Position numbers and translations under genes: made by a program. DNA of 64,000 nucleotides from CADEEN01 sp963751775 (GTDB lineage: Bacteria; Pseudomonadota; Gammaproteobacteria; Burkholderiales; Burkholderiaceae_C), in contig CAVVVW010000003.1 of assembly GCA_963751775.1 (NCBI GenBank), positions 62,001 to 126,000 on the forward strand, given 5' to 3'. Below the pieces are notes generated by a model. The model was not told the origin of the DNA. It did no database searches and worked only from the letters and a program-made list of their open reading frames with translations. Below are positions 1 through 9,316 of this stretch, piece after piece. The number at the start of each line of letters is the position of its first letter. Position 1 is the first letter of the stretch.

Positions 1-350
1 AGCGCCGCGGCGATCTGCGGCAGCAGGCGCATCGGGCCGAGCACGTTGGTGTGCATCACGGCGTCGAAGTCGGCTTCGGTGGGTGGTTCGAGCGCCGTGG
101 TCCTCGGGCCATAGATGCCGGCGACGATGATCACGATGTCGAAGTTCTCGCCGTCGATGTGCCAGGCCAGCGTGGCGGCGCTGGTCACGTCGGCCACGTC
201 GAGTGGCAGTGCGGTGGCACCCAGCGCCTGCAGCCGCGCCAGGCCGGCAGCGTCGCGCGCGGTGGCCGTCACCTGCACGGCATCGGCGCGCCACTGGCGC
301 ACGAACTCGAGCCCGATGCCGCGCGAGGCGCCGATGATCAAGGCCTTCAC
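1..350 (-). CDS. SDR-family oxidoreductase (partial, C-terminus beyond window)
   Basis: Runs off the left edge; about 116 codons are visible. The N-terminus has a hydrophobic strand followed by the dinucleotide-binding turn GASRGIG (residues 7-13), the Rossmann start of short-chain dehydrogenases, and a DVAD adenine-pocket segment at 51-54. The usual NAG triplet reads VAG (76-78). The catalytic YxxxK lies outside the window, so the substrate cannot be guessed. The start is GTG, chosen because it overlaps the TGA of the upstream LysE-type gene (GTGA), which suggests translational coupling. Family assignment is secure, function is not. Confidence 0.8.
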   Translation of the reverse strand, partial: MKALIIGASRGIGLEFVRQWRADAVQVTATARDAAGLARLQALGATALPLDVADVTSAATLAWHIDGENFDIVIIVAGIYGPRTTALEPPTEADFDAVMHTNVLGPMRLLPQIAAA

Positions 351-988
351 GGCGGTTCCGTGACAGCCAGTCGAACGGCCAGACCGGCGAACAGCGCGCC
401 GCCCGCGCCATGCAATGCACGGCGTACCCAGGCAGATGGCTGCCAGCGGCGCAGCGGTGCCACAAGCAGCACGAACGCGGCGAGGAAGGCGAAGCCCTGG
501 ACGACGAACCAGGTGCCGAGGAACAGGAATGCCGCGCTCTTGCTCGGCGCCTGGCTGGTGATGAACTGCGGCAGCAGCGCGAGAAAGAACAGCGCCACCT
601 TCGGGTTGAGCACGTTGGTCAGGAAGCCCTGACGAAAGATGGCCTTCGCGCTGCGTGCCTGCACGCCGCTGATACCGGCTTCGGGCGCGACGCCGCCACG
701 CAACGCCTGGCGCAGCATGCCGATCGCCAGCCAAAGCAGGTAGGCGGCACCGGCCCATTTGACGGCGCTGAACGCCGCGCCCGACGCCATCAAGAGGGCA
801 GCCAGCCCGAACGTGGCCGCCAGCGTGTGCACCACGCAACCCGAGGCGATGCCGGCCGCGGCGGCGAGCCCGGCGCGCACGCCGCCGGTCAAGGTCGAGA
901 CCAGCGTGAAGATCAGGTCCACACCCGGCGTGGCATTGATCACCAGTACGGTGACGGCGAAGAGGGCGAGGTCGTGGGTGCCGAACAT
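347..988 (-). CDS. LysE/RhtB-family amino-acid or metabolite exporter
   Basis: 213 residues, the normal length for the LysE/RhtB family of small inner-membrane exporters. It is almost wholly hydrophobic, with about six membrane segments. The family N-terminal signature is visible as a conserved NATPGVD segment near residues 18-24 (family consensus PGP), and the NPKVALFFLALLPQF segment in the second half is also typical. The substrate (amino acid, homoserine lactone or other) cannot be told. It lies about 90 bp downstream of a thiolase on the same strand and overlaps the next SDR gene by 4 bp, so the three may be one transcript. Confidence 0.85.
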   Translation of the reverse strand: MFGTHDLALFAVTVLVINATPGVDLIFTLVSTLTGGVRAGLAAAAGIASGCVVHTLAATFGLAALLMASGAAFSAVKWAGAAYLLWLAIGMLRQALRGGVAPEAGISGVQARSAKAIFRQGFLTNVLNPKVALFFLALLPQFITSQAPSKSAAFLFLGTWFVVQGFAFLAAFVLLVAPLRRWQPSAWVRRALHGAGGALFAGLAVRLAVTEPP

Positions 989-1077
989 GCGTGTGGTGCG
1001 CTCCGTTGTCCCGAGCGTCCTCGCCTTGCCGAAGTACCGGCTGCGCCAGGTTCAAGCCGGACGGCCGGGACGCGGGT

Positions 1078-2260
1078 TCAGACCAGCTCGACGGCCATCG
1101 CAGTGGCCTCGCCGCCGCCGATGCACAGGCTGGCGACGCCGCGCTTGAGCGCGCGCTTGCGCAATGCGCCGATCAGCGTGACGACGATGCGCGCGCCGCT
1201 GGCACCGATCGGGTGGCCGAGCGCCACCGCGCCGCCGTGCACGTTGACGATCTCGTGCGGCAGCTTGAACTCGGCCATCGCGGCCATCGTCACCGCGGCG
1301 AAGGCCTCGTTGACTTCCCACAGGTTGACGCTCTTGGCGTCCCAGCCGGCACGCTTCAACACCTTGTCGATGGCGCCGACTGGCGCGGTGGTGAACCATT
1401 CGGGCGCCTGCGCGTGCACCGCATGCGCGACGATGCGGGCGATCGGCTTGGCGCCCATCTTGCTCGCCGTGCTCTCGCGCATCAGGACCAGGGCCGCGGC
1501 GCCGTCGGAAATCGACGACGAGGTGGCGGCGGTGATCGCGCCATCCTTCTTGAAGGCGGGCCTGAGGCTCGCGATCTTCTCGAGCTTGGCCTTGAAGGGC
1601 TGCTCGTCGAACTTGATCAGGCTGTCGCCCTTCGGGCTGGTGATGGTCACCGGTGCCGTCTCCCAGGCGAAGCTGCCGTCCTCGTTGGCGGCCTTGCTGC
1701 GCTGCGTCGAGGCGATCGCGAATTGGTCCATCGCCTCGCGGCGTGAAGCCGTACTTGCCGACGCATTGCTCGGCGAACACGCCCATCGCCTTGCCGCGCT
1801 CGTAGGCGTCTTCCAGGCCGTCGATGGCCATGTGGTCGTACAGGGTGGCGGCGCCGTACTTGACGCCCTTGCGCGCGAACATCAGGTGCGGCGCGTTGGT
1901 CATGCTCTCCATGCCGCCGGCCAGCATGACGTTGGCGCTGCCGGCGGCGAGCATGTCGTGCGCGAACATCATCGCGCGCATGCCGCTGCCGCACATCTTG
2001 GACAGCGTGACGGCGCCGGTGCTGTCGGGCAGGCCGGCACGTCGCAGGGCCTGGCGCGCTGGCGCCTGGCCCTGGCCGGCCATCAGGCAGTTGCCCATCA
2101 GCACTTCGTCGATGGCGTCGCCGGGCAGGCCGGCACGCTCGACCGCGGCCTTGATCGCCGTGGCGCCGAGTTCCCAGGCGGCGAGGCTCGAAAAGTCGCC
2201 GAGCAGGCCCCCGATCGGCGTACGGGCGGCGGAAACGATGACGATGGGGTCGGTGGCCAT
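1078..2260 (-). CDS. Acetyl-CoA acetyltransferase (thiolase), one frameshift
   Basis: Condenses two acetyl-CoA, or cleaves acetoacetyl-CoA, in the cytoplasm. About 393 residues when read across one indel, the usual thiolase length. The nucleophilic cysteine sits in LSKMCGSGMRA (Cys90), and the C-terminal half has GHPIGASGARI and CIGGGEATAM with the catalytic His and second Cys. The frame breaks near 1740: the sequence reads ACGCCGCGAG where removal of one C gives the expected FTREAMDQFA. A clear Shine-Dalgarno (AAGGAG) precedes the ATG. Because the two halves join perfectly, a sequencing error is more likely than a pseudogene. A role in PHB or fatty-acid metabolism is inference. Confidence 0.88.
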
Positions 2261-2374
2261 GGTGAGCTCCTTGCGATCAAGTGGTTAAGGCGCAAAGCCG
2301 CACTGTGCGCTGTTCGTGGGCGGCGGATTTGATCCAGGTCTGCAAGGCGGCGTCGCGGCGGCCGCCAGCTGCAA

Positions 2375-4132
2375 TCATGCCGCGATCGGCAAGTGCCTGA
2401 AGCGCTTGTCGGCGTCGTAGGGAAACACGTCGTGCACCTGGCCGGCGGCAATCCGTTCCTTGTGGCGCTGCCAGAAGGCGGCATCGAGCAGCTCGGCGTG
2501 GTGCTTCATGAAGACCTCGCGCACGGCGTCGTTGCCGAGCAGGAAGGGGGCGAAGGTCTCGGGGAACACGTCCTTGGGCCCGACGCGGTACCAGACTTCA
2601 CCGCTCATCTCCTCCTCTTCGTTGCGCGGCGTCGGCACCAGGCGGAAGTTGCAGTCGGTGATGTATTCGATTTCGTCGTAGTCGTAGAACACCACCTTGC
2701 CGTGGCGCGTGACGCCGAAGTTCTTCCACAGCATGTCGCCGGGGAAGATGTTGGCCGCCACCAGATCCTTGATCGCGTTGCCGTACTCGATGACGGCATG
2801 TTCGATCTGCTCGCGCGTCGCGTCCTGCAGGTAGATGTTGAGCGGGATCATGCGCCGCTCGATGTACAGGTGGCGTATCACCAGCGCGTCGCCGGCATCC
2901 TCGAACACGCTGGCACATTCATGCTTGAGCTCGGCCACCAGGGCGTCGTCGAAGCGCGCGCGCGGGAAGGCCACGTTGGTGTACTCGAGCGTGTCGGCCA
3001 TGCGACCGACGCGGTCGTGCGTCTTCACCAGCAGGTACTTGCCCATGATCTGCTCGCGCGTGGTGTCCTTGGGCGGGGGGTAGAAGTCCTTGATGACCTT
3101 GAACACGTAGGGAAACGACGGCAGATCGAACACCAGCATGACCATGCCCTTGATGCCGGGCGCAACACGGAACTTGTCGCTCGAATGGCGCTGGTGGTAG
3201 AGGAAGTCGCGATAGAACAGGTTCTTGCCGTGTTTTTGCAGACCGATGGCGTTGTAGATCTCGGCGCGTGGTTTGCCCGGCATCAGCGAGCGCAGGAACT
3301 GCACGTAGGCGCTCGGGATCTGCATCTCGACCATGAAGTAGGCGCGCGCGAAGCTGAAGATCAGCAGCAGATCGTCTTCGCTGAACAGCGCCGCGTCGAT
3401 CACCAGCCCGCCGTGCTCGCCGTGCACGATCGGCAGCGCGATCGGGAATTCGATGAAGCCGTTGATGACCTTGCCGACCAGGTAGGCGCCCTTGTTGCGG
3501 AAGAACAGCGACGACAGCACCTGGATCTGGAAGTTGGTGCGCAGCCGCAGGTCGCCGAGCTGCTCGAGCAGGGCGGCCAGCACCAGGTCGATATCGCGCC
3601 CGAGGTCTTCGAAATCGCGCTGCAGGCCGAAGTTGTCGACGATGCGCAGCAGCGTGTCGCGCAGCGTGTCGCGCGTCGGGTAATAGGCCCGGTAGGTGGG
3701 GGTGGCGGCGGGTTCGTCGTTCTCGATGTACTCGGTGGAAATGGCCGGGCGCACGAAGATGAAATCGTTGCGGAAGTAGCTGCGGTGCAGCAGCTTGGTG
3801 GTCACCGAGTTGAAGAAGGTCTCGGCCAGTTCGGGCTGGTGGTGGTCGGTCAGCAGGCCGATGTAGTGCAGCTTGACCTGGTGCCACACGTCACCCGGCA
3901 ATTGCGGGGCGGCGAACTCGCGCGTCAGGCGCTCGCTGGCCTCGTTCACGCGCAGGTCGTAGAACTCGATGCGCTCGCGCTGCGCGCGCTGCTGGCCGTG
4001 CCAGTCGGCGGCCTCGAAGCGCGCCTGGGCCTCGCGCGTGGTTTCGCGAAACAGCCGGTAGTGGCGATTGAAGCCCTCGAGCATGGCCTGGGCGATGTCG
4101 ACGGCACGCGGGTCGGTGAGCTGGGGGTACAT
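2375..4132 (-). CDS. aceK: Isocitrate dehydrogenase kinase/phosphatase
   Basis: Bifunctional enzyme that phosphorylates and dephosphorylates isocitrate dehydrogenase to switch carbon between the TCA cycle and the glyoxylate shunt. 585 residues, the family's usual length, intact. The C-terminal kinase-like half shows the ATP-site lysine region YVFKVIKDFYPPP, the LYIERRMIPLNIYL segment and the metal-binding FYDYDEIEYI. Here it is not beside aceA/aceB but 12 bp downstream of a beta-carbonic anhydrase on the same strand, so the two are probably co-transcribed. Identification is secure from length and sequence throughout. Confidence 0.96.
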   Translation of the reverse strand: MYPQLTDPRAVDIAQAMLEGFNRHYRLFRETTREAQARFEAADWHGQQRAQRERIEFYDLRVNEASERLTREFAAPQLPGDVWHQVKLHYIGLLTDHHQPELAETFFNSVTTKLLHRSYFRNDFIFVRPAISTEYIENDEPAATPTYRAYYPTRDTLRDTLLRIVDNFGLQRDFEDLGRDIDLVLAALLEQLGDLRLRTNFQIQVLSSLFFRNKGAYLVGKVINGFIEFPIALPIVHGEHGGLVIDAALFSEDDLLLIFSFARAYFMVEMQIPSAYVQFLRSLMPGKPRAEIYNAIGLQKHGKNLFYRDFLYHQRHSSDKFRVAPGIKGMVMLVFDLPSFPYVFKVIKDFYPPPKDTTREQIMGKYLLVKTHDRVGRMADTLEYTNVAFPRARFDDALVAELKHECASVFEDAGDALVIRHLYIERRMIPLNIYLQDATREQIEHAVIEYGNAIKDLVAANIFPGDMLWKNFGVTRHGKVVFYDYDEIEYITDCNFRLVPTPRNEEEEMSGEVWYRVGPKDVFPETFAPFLLGNDAVREVFMKHHAELLDAAFWQRHKERIAAGQVHDVFPYDADKRFRHLPIAA

Positions 4133-4144
4133 CGCGGCCTGCGC

Positions 4145-4813
4145 TCAGTCGTCTTCCGCCTCGCTCACGCGCGGGTAGCGCTTGAGCGCCGCGCCGAAGA
4201 CCTGGACCACGGTTTCGGGCCGGTCCATCGTGACCTCGAGATCCTTCAGCAGGCCATCGCGCACCGCGTAGACCCAGCCATGCACGGCCACTTTCTGGCC
4301 GCGGGCCCAGGCGTCCTGCAGCACGGTCGACAAGGCCACGTTGCCGACCTGCTCGATCACGTTCATCTCGCACAGGATGTCTTCCTGCAGCGCCTCGGGC
4401 AGGTGGTCGAGGCGCTTCCTGTGGCGCAGGCGAACGTCCTGCACATGGCGCAACCAGTTGTCGGCCAGGCCGACCCGGATGCCGCGCATCGCCGCGCGCA
4501 CGCCGGCGCAGCCGTAATGGCCGACGACCATGATGTGTTCGACCAGCAGGTGCTCGACCGCGAACTGGATCGTCGACAGTGCGTTCAGGTCGCTGTGCAC
4601 CACCAGGTTGGCGACATTGCGGTGCACGAACACCTCGCCCGGGTCCAGCCCGGTGATCTGATTCGCCGGCACGCGGCTGTCGGCGCAGCCGATCCACATG
4701 TACTTCGGGTTCTGCTGCTGCGCCAGCCGGGTGAAGAAACCCGGCTCGCGCGCTTCGGTGCTCGCCGCCCAGCGGCGGTTGTTGGCCAGGAGCTCGTTCA
4801 ATTGGGGCGTCAT
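4145..4813 (-). CDS. can: Beta-class carbonic anhydrase
   Basis: Zinc enzyme that interconverts CO2 and bicarbonate. The zinc ligands and the Asp-Arg dyad are visible: GCADSRVPANQ (Cys, Asp, Arg) near residue 40 and VVGHYGCAGVRAA (His and Cys) near residue 100. 222 residues from the ATG at 4813, normal for the clade; an in-frame upstream extension of 31 codons is arginine-rich, unlike the family, and was rejected. It lies just upstream of aceK and divergent from a histidine kinase whose coding start is about 170 bp away. Confidence 0.95.
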   Translation of the reverse strand: MTPQLNELLANNRRWAASTEAREPGFFTRLAQQQNPKYMWIGCADSRVPANQITGLDPGEVFVHRNVANLVVHSDLNALSTIQFAVEHLLVEHIMVVGHYGCAGVRAAMRGIRVGLADNWLRHVQDVRLRHRKRLDHLPEALQEDILCEMNVIEQVGNVALSTVLQDAWARGQKVAVHGWVYAVRDGLLKDLEVTMDRPETVVQVFGAALKRYPRVSEAEDD

Positions 4814-4986
4814 GGGCTTTGCGTTGCGACAATGCGTGCGCAAGTTTACGCATCGCGTCGCTGCTTCGGTGCCGACGTGCGGCGCCGAACGCATACGATG
4901 CTGCATTGCGCTGGCGTCGCGAACGCTGGGTCCGCATGTTTACCACGACCCGGGTCCGCCCACGCCCAAAGGAAAGCCTGGCACAC

Positions 4987-7125
4987 ATGGCCAGCCCCCG
5001 CCTGTCACCCAAGCCGTTGCTGCAGCACGGACCGTTCCTCGGCCTGCTGCTGGTGGTGGCCCTGAGCACCACGCTGCCGATTGCCTATCTGCTGTGGTCG
5101 GCCCGCCAGGATGCATTGCGCGCGGCGCAGGTGACCGCGCTGAACTATGCACGCACGATCGAAGTCCGCCTGGATGCCACGTTGCGCCGCACCGACTCGA
5201 TCCTGCAGGAGCTGGTGCAGGTGACGCCGCCGGCGGCGCTGGCGCCGCATGCCGAGGCGGGGCATGGCGAGCGACTCAATACCCGGCTCGACGCCAACCT
5301 GCGCGGCTTCGAGGAATTGATCGCGCTGCGCATCATCGATGCACAAGGCGATCAGCGCTATGTTTCGGCGGCCGCGACGACGCCCGGCGCCAACTACGCC
5401 GACCGCTCGTTCTTCAAGACTTATGGCGGCGACCCCAAGGCTGACCTGCTGTTCTCCGAGGTCGTCACCGGGCGCGTGAGCAAGCGACCGACGATGGTGA
5501 TCACGCGGCCGATGCGCGACACGCAGGGGCGCTTTTACGGCGCAGTGCTGGCACCGATGGACTTGGGGTTCTTCCAACAGCAGTTCAAGAAGCTCGACGT
5601 CGGCCAGAACGGCGCTGTGTTCCTGCGCCGCTCCGACGACAGTCGCATGGTGCTGCGCTGGCCCCAGCTCGACGCTGAGGTCAACAAGCCGATGCCGTTG
5701 ACGCACCCGATCTGGCTCGATGTCAAGGCCGGCAAGCGCGAGTCCCTGAACAAGTACCTGGCCTTCACCGACGGCGTGCAGCGCATTTCCGGCACGGTGG
5801 TGGTCGACGGCTACCCGTTCTTCCTCTCGGTCGCGCTGAGCGAGGCCGATGTGCTTGCCAATTGGCGCCGGCTGGCGCTGTTGACCGGCCTGACCTGGGG
5901 CGCGCTGCTGGCCGCCATGGCGGCGTTGATGTGGCGCCTGTGGCGCAGCGACCGCGAGCGCAGCTCGCTGGAGGCACAGCTGCGCGAGTCGCAGCGCATC
6001 GAGTCGCTCGGCACCTTGGCCGGGGGCATCGCCCACGACTTCAACAACATCCTGGCCGCGATCCTCGGCAACGTGGCGCTGGCGCGCGAAGACCTCGATG
6101 CCGGTCATCCGGCGCAGGGCAGCCTGGAGCAGATTCGCAAGGCCAGTTCGCGCGCCCGCGATCTGGTACAGCAGATCCTGGCCTTCGGGCGCCGCCAGCC
6201 GCATGCGCTCGTCAACCAGCCCCTGCAGCCGCTGGTCAACGAAACCATGGCCCTGTTGCACTCGACCCTGCCGGCGACGGTGGCACTCGAGACGCAGCTC
6301 TCGACCGAGCCCGTGCATGCCCTGGCCGATGCCACGCACATGCAGCAGGTACTGATGAACCTGTGCACCAACGCCTGGCATGCGCTGCAGGGTGAGACGG
6401 GGCGCATCGTGGTCGGCCTGGAGCTGCTGCAACTCGACACCGAGACCGCGCGCGCCGGCAGCGGGCTGGCGCCGGGCCGCTATGCCCACCTGTGGGTACA
6501 GGACAGCGGCTGCGGCATGGATGAGCCCACCAAGGCCCGCATCTTCGAGCCGTTCTTCACCACCAAGCCGACCGGCCAGGGCACGGGATTGGGCTTGTCG
6601 GTGGTGCACGGTATCGTCGCTGCGCACCACGGTGCGATCCGCGTCGACAGCGCCCCGGGTCAGGGCTCGTGCGTGCACCTGTACTTCCCGGCCACCGAGC
6701 CGGCGCCACTCGCGCCGCCGGCGCCACAGCCGACCGAGCCGGCGGCCCTGCAGGGCAGCGGCCAACAGGTGCTTTACGTCGATGACGACCAGGTCATCGT
6801 CTTGATGGTCGAGCGCCTGCTGGTGCAGGCCGGTTACCGTGTCTCGACCTTCAGCAATGGCAGCGAGGCGGTGGCTGCCGTGCGGGCCGACCCGGCGGGC
6901 TTCGACCTCGTCGTGACCGACTACAACATGCCCGGTTTCACCGGGCTGGATGTGGCTCGCGCCGTGGTCGAGATTCGGCCCGACTTGCCGGTGGTGATCA
7001 GTTCGGGCTACATCTCCGAAGCCCTGCAACGGCAAGCCAGCGCAGCCGGCGCACGCAGCCTGATGCGCAAGCAGAACACGCTCGAGGAACTCGCGCGCCT
7101 GGTACGCAGCACTTTGGCCGCATGA
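4987..7125 (+). CDS. Hybrid sensor histidine kinase with C-terminal receiver domain
   Basis: 712 residues from the ATG at 4987, chosen because AGGAAAG stands upstream; an in-frame upstream ATG at 4936 has none. Order: membrane segment at about 17-37, periplasmic PDC/dCache-like sensor (about 40-290), second membrane segment (about 297-316), phosphoacceptor box GIAHDFNNILA with His350, HATPase_c with N, G1 and G2 boxes (CGMDEPTKARIFEPFFTT, GTGLGLSV), then a receiver domain (LYVDDDQ, acceptor Asp645 in VVTDYNMPG). The HDFNN box places it in the NtrB-like class of hybrid kinases. No partner regulator lies next to it, so output probably runs through an unlinked regulator or phosphotransfer protein. 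The signal sensed is unknown. Confidence 0.92.
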   Translation: MASPRLSPKPLLQHGPFLGLLLVVALSTTLPIAYLLWSARQDALRAAQVTALNYARTIEVRLDATLRRTDSILQELVQVTPPAALAPHAEAGHGERLNTRLDANLRGFEELIALRIIDAQGDQRYVSAAATTPGANYADRSFFKTYGGDPKADLLFSEVVTGRVSKRPTMVITRPMRDTQGRFYGAVLAPMDLGFFQQQFKKLDVGQNGAVFLRRSDDSRMVLRWPQLDAEVNKPMPLTHPIWLDVKAGKRESLNKYLAFTDGVQRISGTVVVDGYPFFLSVALSEADVLANWRRLALLTGLTWGALLAAMAALMWRLWRSDRERSSLEAQLRESQRIESLGTLAGGIAHDFNNILAAILGNVALAREDLDAGHPAQGSLEQIRKASSRARDLVQQILAFGRRQPHALVNQPLQPLVNETMALLHSTLPATVALETQLSTEPVHALADATHMQQVLMNLCTNAWHALQGETGRIVVGLELLQLDTETARAGSGLAPGRYAHLWVQDSGCGMDEPTKARIFEPFFTTKPTGQGTGLGLSVVHGIVAAHHGAIRVDSAPGQGSCVHLYFPATEPAPLAPPAPQPTEPAALQGSGQQVLYVDDDQVIVLMVERLLVQAGYRVSTFSNGSEAVAAVRADPAGFDLVVTDYNMPGFTGLDVARAVVEIRPDLPVVISSGYISEALQRQASAAGARSLMRKQNTLEELARLVRSTLAA

Positions 7126-7200
7126 GCGCGTCTTCGGTCGCCCGCGCCGAGCCCATGTTGCCGGCGACGCACGGTCACCGACTGGCCCGCAAGCCTGCCG

Positions 7201-8382
7201 TCACATGGTCTCTGCGAACAACTCGCGGCCGATCAGCATGCGCCGGATCTCGCTGGTGCCGGCGCCGATCTCGTACAGCTTGGCGTCGCGCCACAGGCGC
7301 CCGAGCGGGTAGTCGTTGATGTAGCCATTGCCGCCGAAGATCTGGATGCCCTCGCCGGCCATCCAGGTGGCCTTCTCGGCACACCACAGGACCACGCTGG
7401 CGCAGTCCTTGCGCACCCTGCGCACGTGCTCGCTGCCCAGCGAGTCCAGATTCTTGGCCACGGTGTAGGCGAACGAGCGGCCGGCCTGCAGCACCGTGTA
7501 CATGTCGGCCACCTTGCCCTGGATGAGCTGGAACTCACCGATGCTCTGGCCGAACTGCTTGCGGTCATGAATATAGGGAATGACGTTGTCCATCACCGCC
7601 TGCATGACGCCCAGCGGTCCGCCGGTCAGCACCGCGCGCTCGTAGTCCAGCCCGCTCATCAGCACCTTGGCGCCGCCGTTGACGGCGCCCAGCACGTTCT
7701 GCGCCGGCACCTCCACGTCCCTGAACACCAGCTCCCCGGTGTGGCTGCCACGCATGCCCAGCTTGTCGAGCTTTTGCGCGACCGAAAAGCCCCGCATGCC
7801 CTTCTCGATCAGGAAGGCGGTGACGCCGCGCGCGCCGAGCTCGGGCTCGGTCTTGGCATAGACGACCAGGGTGTCGGCGTCCGGCCCGTTGGTGATCCAC
7901 ATCTTGCTGCCGTTGAGCAGGTAGAAGCCGCCCTTGTCCTCGGCCTTGAGCTTCATGGAGAGGACGTCGCTGCCGGCACCGGGCTCGCTCATCGCCAGTG
8001 CGCCGACATGCTCGCCAGAGATCAGCTTGGGCAGGTACTTCTGCCGCTGCGCTTCGTTGCCGTTGCGCCGAATCTGGTTGACGCACAGGTTGCTGTGCGC
8101 GCCGTAGGACAGGCCCACCGAGGCCGACGCGCGCGAGATCTCCTCCATCGCCACCATGTGCGCCAGGTAGCCCATGTTGGCGCCGCCATAGGCTTCCGGC
8201 ACGGTGATGCCGAGCACACCGAGCGCGCCCATCTTGCGCCACAGGTCCATCGGAAACTGGTCACTGCTGTCGATCGCGGCGGCGCGAGGCGCGATCTCGG
8301 TCGCCGCGAAGTCGCGCACCGCGTCGCGCAAGGCATCGATGTCTTCGCCGAGCTGGAAATCGAGGCCGGGCAGGGAGCTCAT
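7201..8382 (-). CDS. ivd: Isovaleryl-CoA dehydrogenase
   Basis: FAD-dependent acyl-CoA dehydrogenase that oxidises isovaleryl-CoA to 3-methylcrotonyl-CoA in leucine breakdown. 393 residues, intact. Visible: LSYGAHSNLCVNQI, the MSEPGAGSD flavin segment, WITNGPDADT, and the C-terminal FGGNGYINDYPLGRLWRDAK and EIGAGTSEIRR segments. The general base of this subfamily is the Glu in LDYERAVLTGGPLG, the position that separates isovaleryl-CoA dehydrogenases from other ACADs. It follows the MerR-thioesterase gene by 24 bp, so it is probably expressed from the LiuR-like operator at 9281. The rest of the liu cluster is not in the window. Confidence 0.94.
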   Translation of the reverse strand: MSSLPGLDFQLGEDIDALRDAVRDFAATEIAPRAAAIDSSDQFPMDLWRKMGALGVLGITVPEAYGGANMGYLAHMVAMEEISRASASVGLSYGAHSNLCVNQIRRNGNEAQRQKYLPKLISGEHVGALAMSEPGAGSDVLSMKLKAEDKGGFYLLNGSKMWITNGPDADTLVVYAKTEPELGARGVTAFLIEKGMRGFSVAQKLDKLGMRGSHTGELVFRDVEVPAQNVLGAVNGGAKVLMSGLDYERAVLTGGPLGVMQAVMDNVIPYIHDRKQFGQSIGEFQLIQGKVADMYTVLQAGRSFAYTVAKNLDSLGSEHVRRVRKDCASVVLWCAEKATWMAGEGIQIFGGNGYINDYPLGRLWRDAKLYEIGAGTSEIRRMLIGRELFAETM

Positions 8383-8406
8383 GGTGTGCTTCTCCTTTGT
8401 GCGAGG

Positions 8407-9261
8407 TCAATGCGTCAGGCCACGGGCCTGGACCGTCATGACGGTGGCGGTCATCGTCGCGCACAGCGACTCGGGGCCGTCCGCTTCGTGCTGCCAGGCC
8501 CTGCCGTCGACGACGCTGATGGTGCGTCCGGCCTTGACGACCTGGCCCTCGCAGCGCAACCACGGCCCGCGCGCCGGCGCCAGCAGGTTGACCTTGAACT
8601 CGATCGTCAGCACCGCGGCGTCGGCCGGCATCAGCGAGAACGCCGCATAGCCGCAGGCCGAGTCGAGCAGCGTGGCGACGATGCCGGCATGCAGGAAGCC
8701 ATGCTGCTGCGTCAGCGCGGGCTTGTGCGGCATGGCGATGACGACGCGGCCGGCGTCGACGACGCCGAGCGCCGCGCCGAGCGTGGTCATGACGGCCTGG
8801 CGTGCGAACGAGTCTTGCACGCGTTGCGCAAAGGCGGGATCGGCGGGTGTGAGCGGTTTCATCGGCGGGAGGTAGCCTCGGGTGACGTTGGCCAACAGCC
8901 GCTTGCAGCGTTGTTCGTGCTGGCCGATCTCGGCCAACATCACGCGGATGTCGTCCTGCTGCTGTTCGAGCTGTTCGCGGTGGCTTTGCAGCACTGCCAT
9001 GAAGGCCTGCAGCTGCGGCGCGGTGTCGGCCTCGCTGTCGTACATCCGCACCAGCTGCAGGATCTCCGACAGCGACAAGCCGAGGCGCTTGCCGCGCAGC
9101 GTGAGCTTGAGCCGCGTGCGGTCGCGCTGCGAGTAGACGCGGTTGCGGCCGGCGCGTGTCGGTTCGAGCAGCCCGGTGTCTTCGTAAAAGCGGATCGCGC
9201 GCGGGGTGACGTCGAACTCGGTGGCCAGTTCGGCGATCGTGAAGCTGCGGCTGGCGTTCAT
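8407..9261 (-). CDS. MerR (LiuR-like) regulator read in one frame with a PaaI-type hotdog thioesterase
   Basis: 284 residues with two units. Residues 1-75 are a MerR winged helix (FTIAELATEFDVTPRAIRFYE), followed by a glutamine-rich dimerisation helix to about 120, as in LiuR-type regulators of branched-chain amino-acid catabolism. From about 134 a hotdog-fold thioesterase begins at an internal ATG (MKPLTPADPAF) with the HGFLHAGIVATLLD active-site helix. In another reading frame the regulator would stop at a TGA overlapping that internal ATG (ATGA), so the fusion could be the result of one indel in what are normally two coupled genes. It is transcribed away from the metallo-hydrolase across the operator at 9281-9307 and leads into ivd. 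Confidence 0.82.
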   Translation of the reverse strand: MNASRSFTIAELATEFDVTPRAIRFYEDTGLLEPTRAGRNRVYSQRDRTRLKLTLRGKRLGLSLSEILQLVRMYDSEADTAPQLQAFMAVLQSHREQLEQQQDDIRVMLAEIGQHEQRCKRLLANVTRGYLPPMKPLTPADPAFAQRVQDSFARQAVMTTLGAALGVVDAGRVVIAMPHKPALTQQHGFLHAGIVATLLDSACGYAAFSLMPADAAVLTIEFKVNLLAPARGPWLRCEGQVVKAGRTISVVDGRAWQHEADGPESLCATMTATVMTVQARGLTH

Positions 9262-9280
9262 CGGTAGACTTCGGGCTCAA

Positions 9281-9307
9281 TTGACGTTGACGTAAACGTA
9301 AATGTAA
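9281..9307. promoter_or_regulatory. LiuR-type MerR operator, divergent promoter region
   Basis: AT-rich palindromic site TTGACGTTGACGTAAACGT followed by AAATGTAA, between the divergent MerR-thioesterase gene and the metallo-hydrolase. It resembles LiuR sites of proteobacteria (ACGT-rich inverted repeats). The reverse complement of the site before icmF matches its first 22 bases at 21 positions, which is strong internal evidence that both are bound by the same regulator. Confidence 0.8.
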
Positions 9308-9316
9308 GGCCGACCA

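Noticed and set aside
410..2332. Long open frame on the plus strand opposite lysE and the thiolase
   Set aside because: It is rich in Arg/His/Gln/Ala with no family pattern and lies wholly antisense to recognised genes; in high-GC DNA such frames arise by codon bias.
2393..5065. 890-codon open frame opposite aceK and carbonic anhydrase
   Set aside because: Low-complexity Val/Leu/Gly/His composition, antisense to two well-identified genes.
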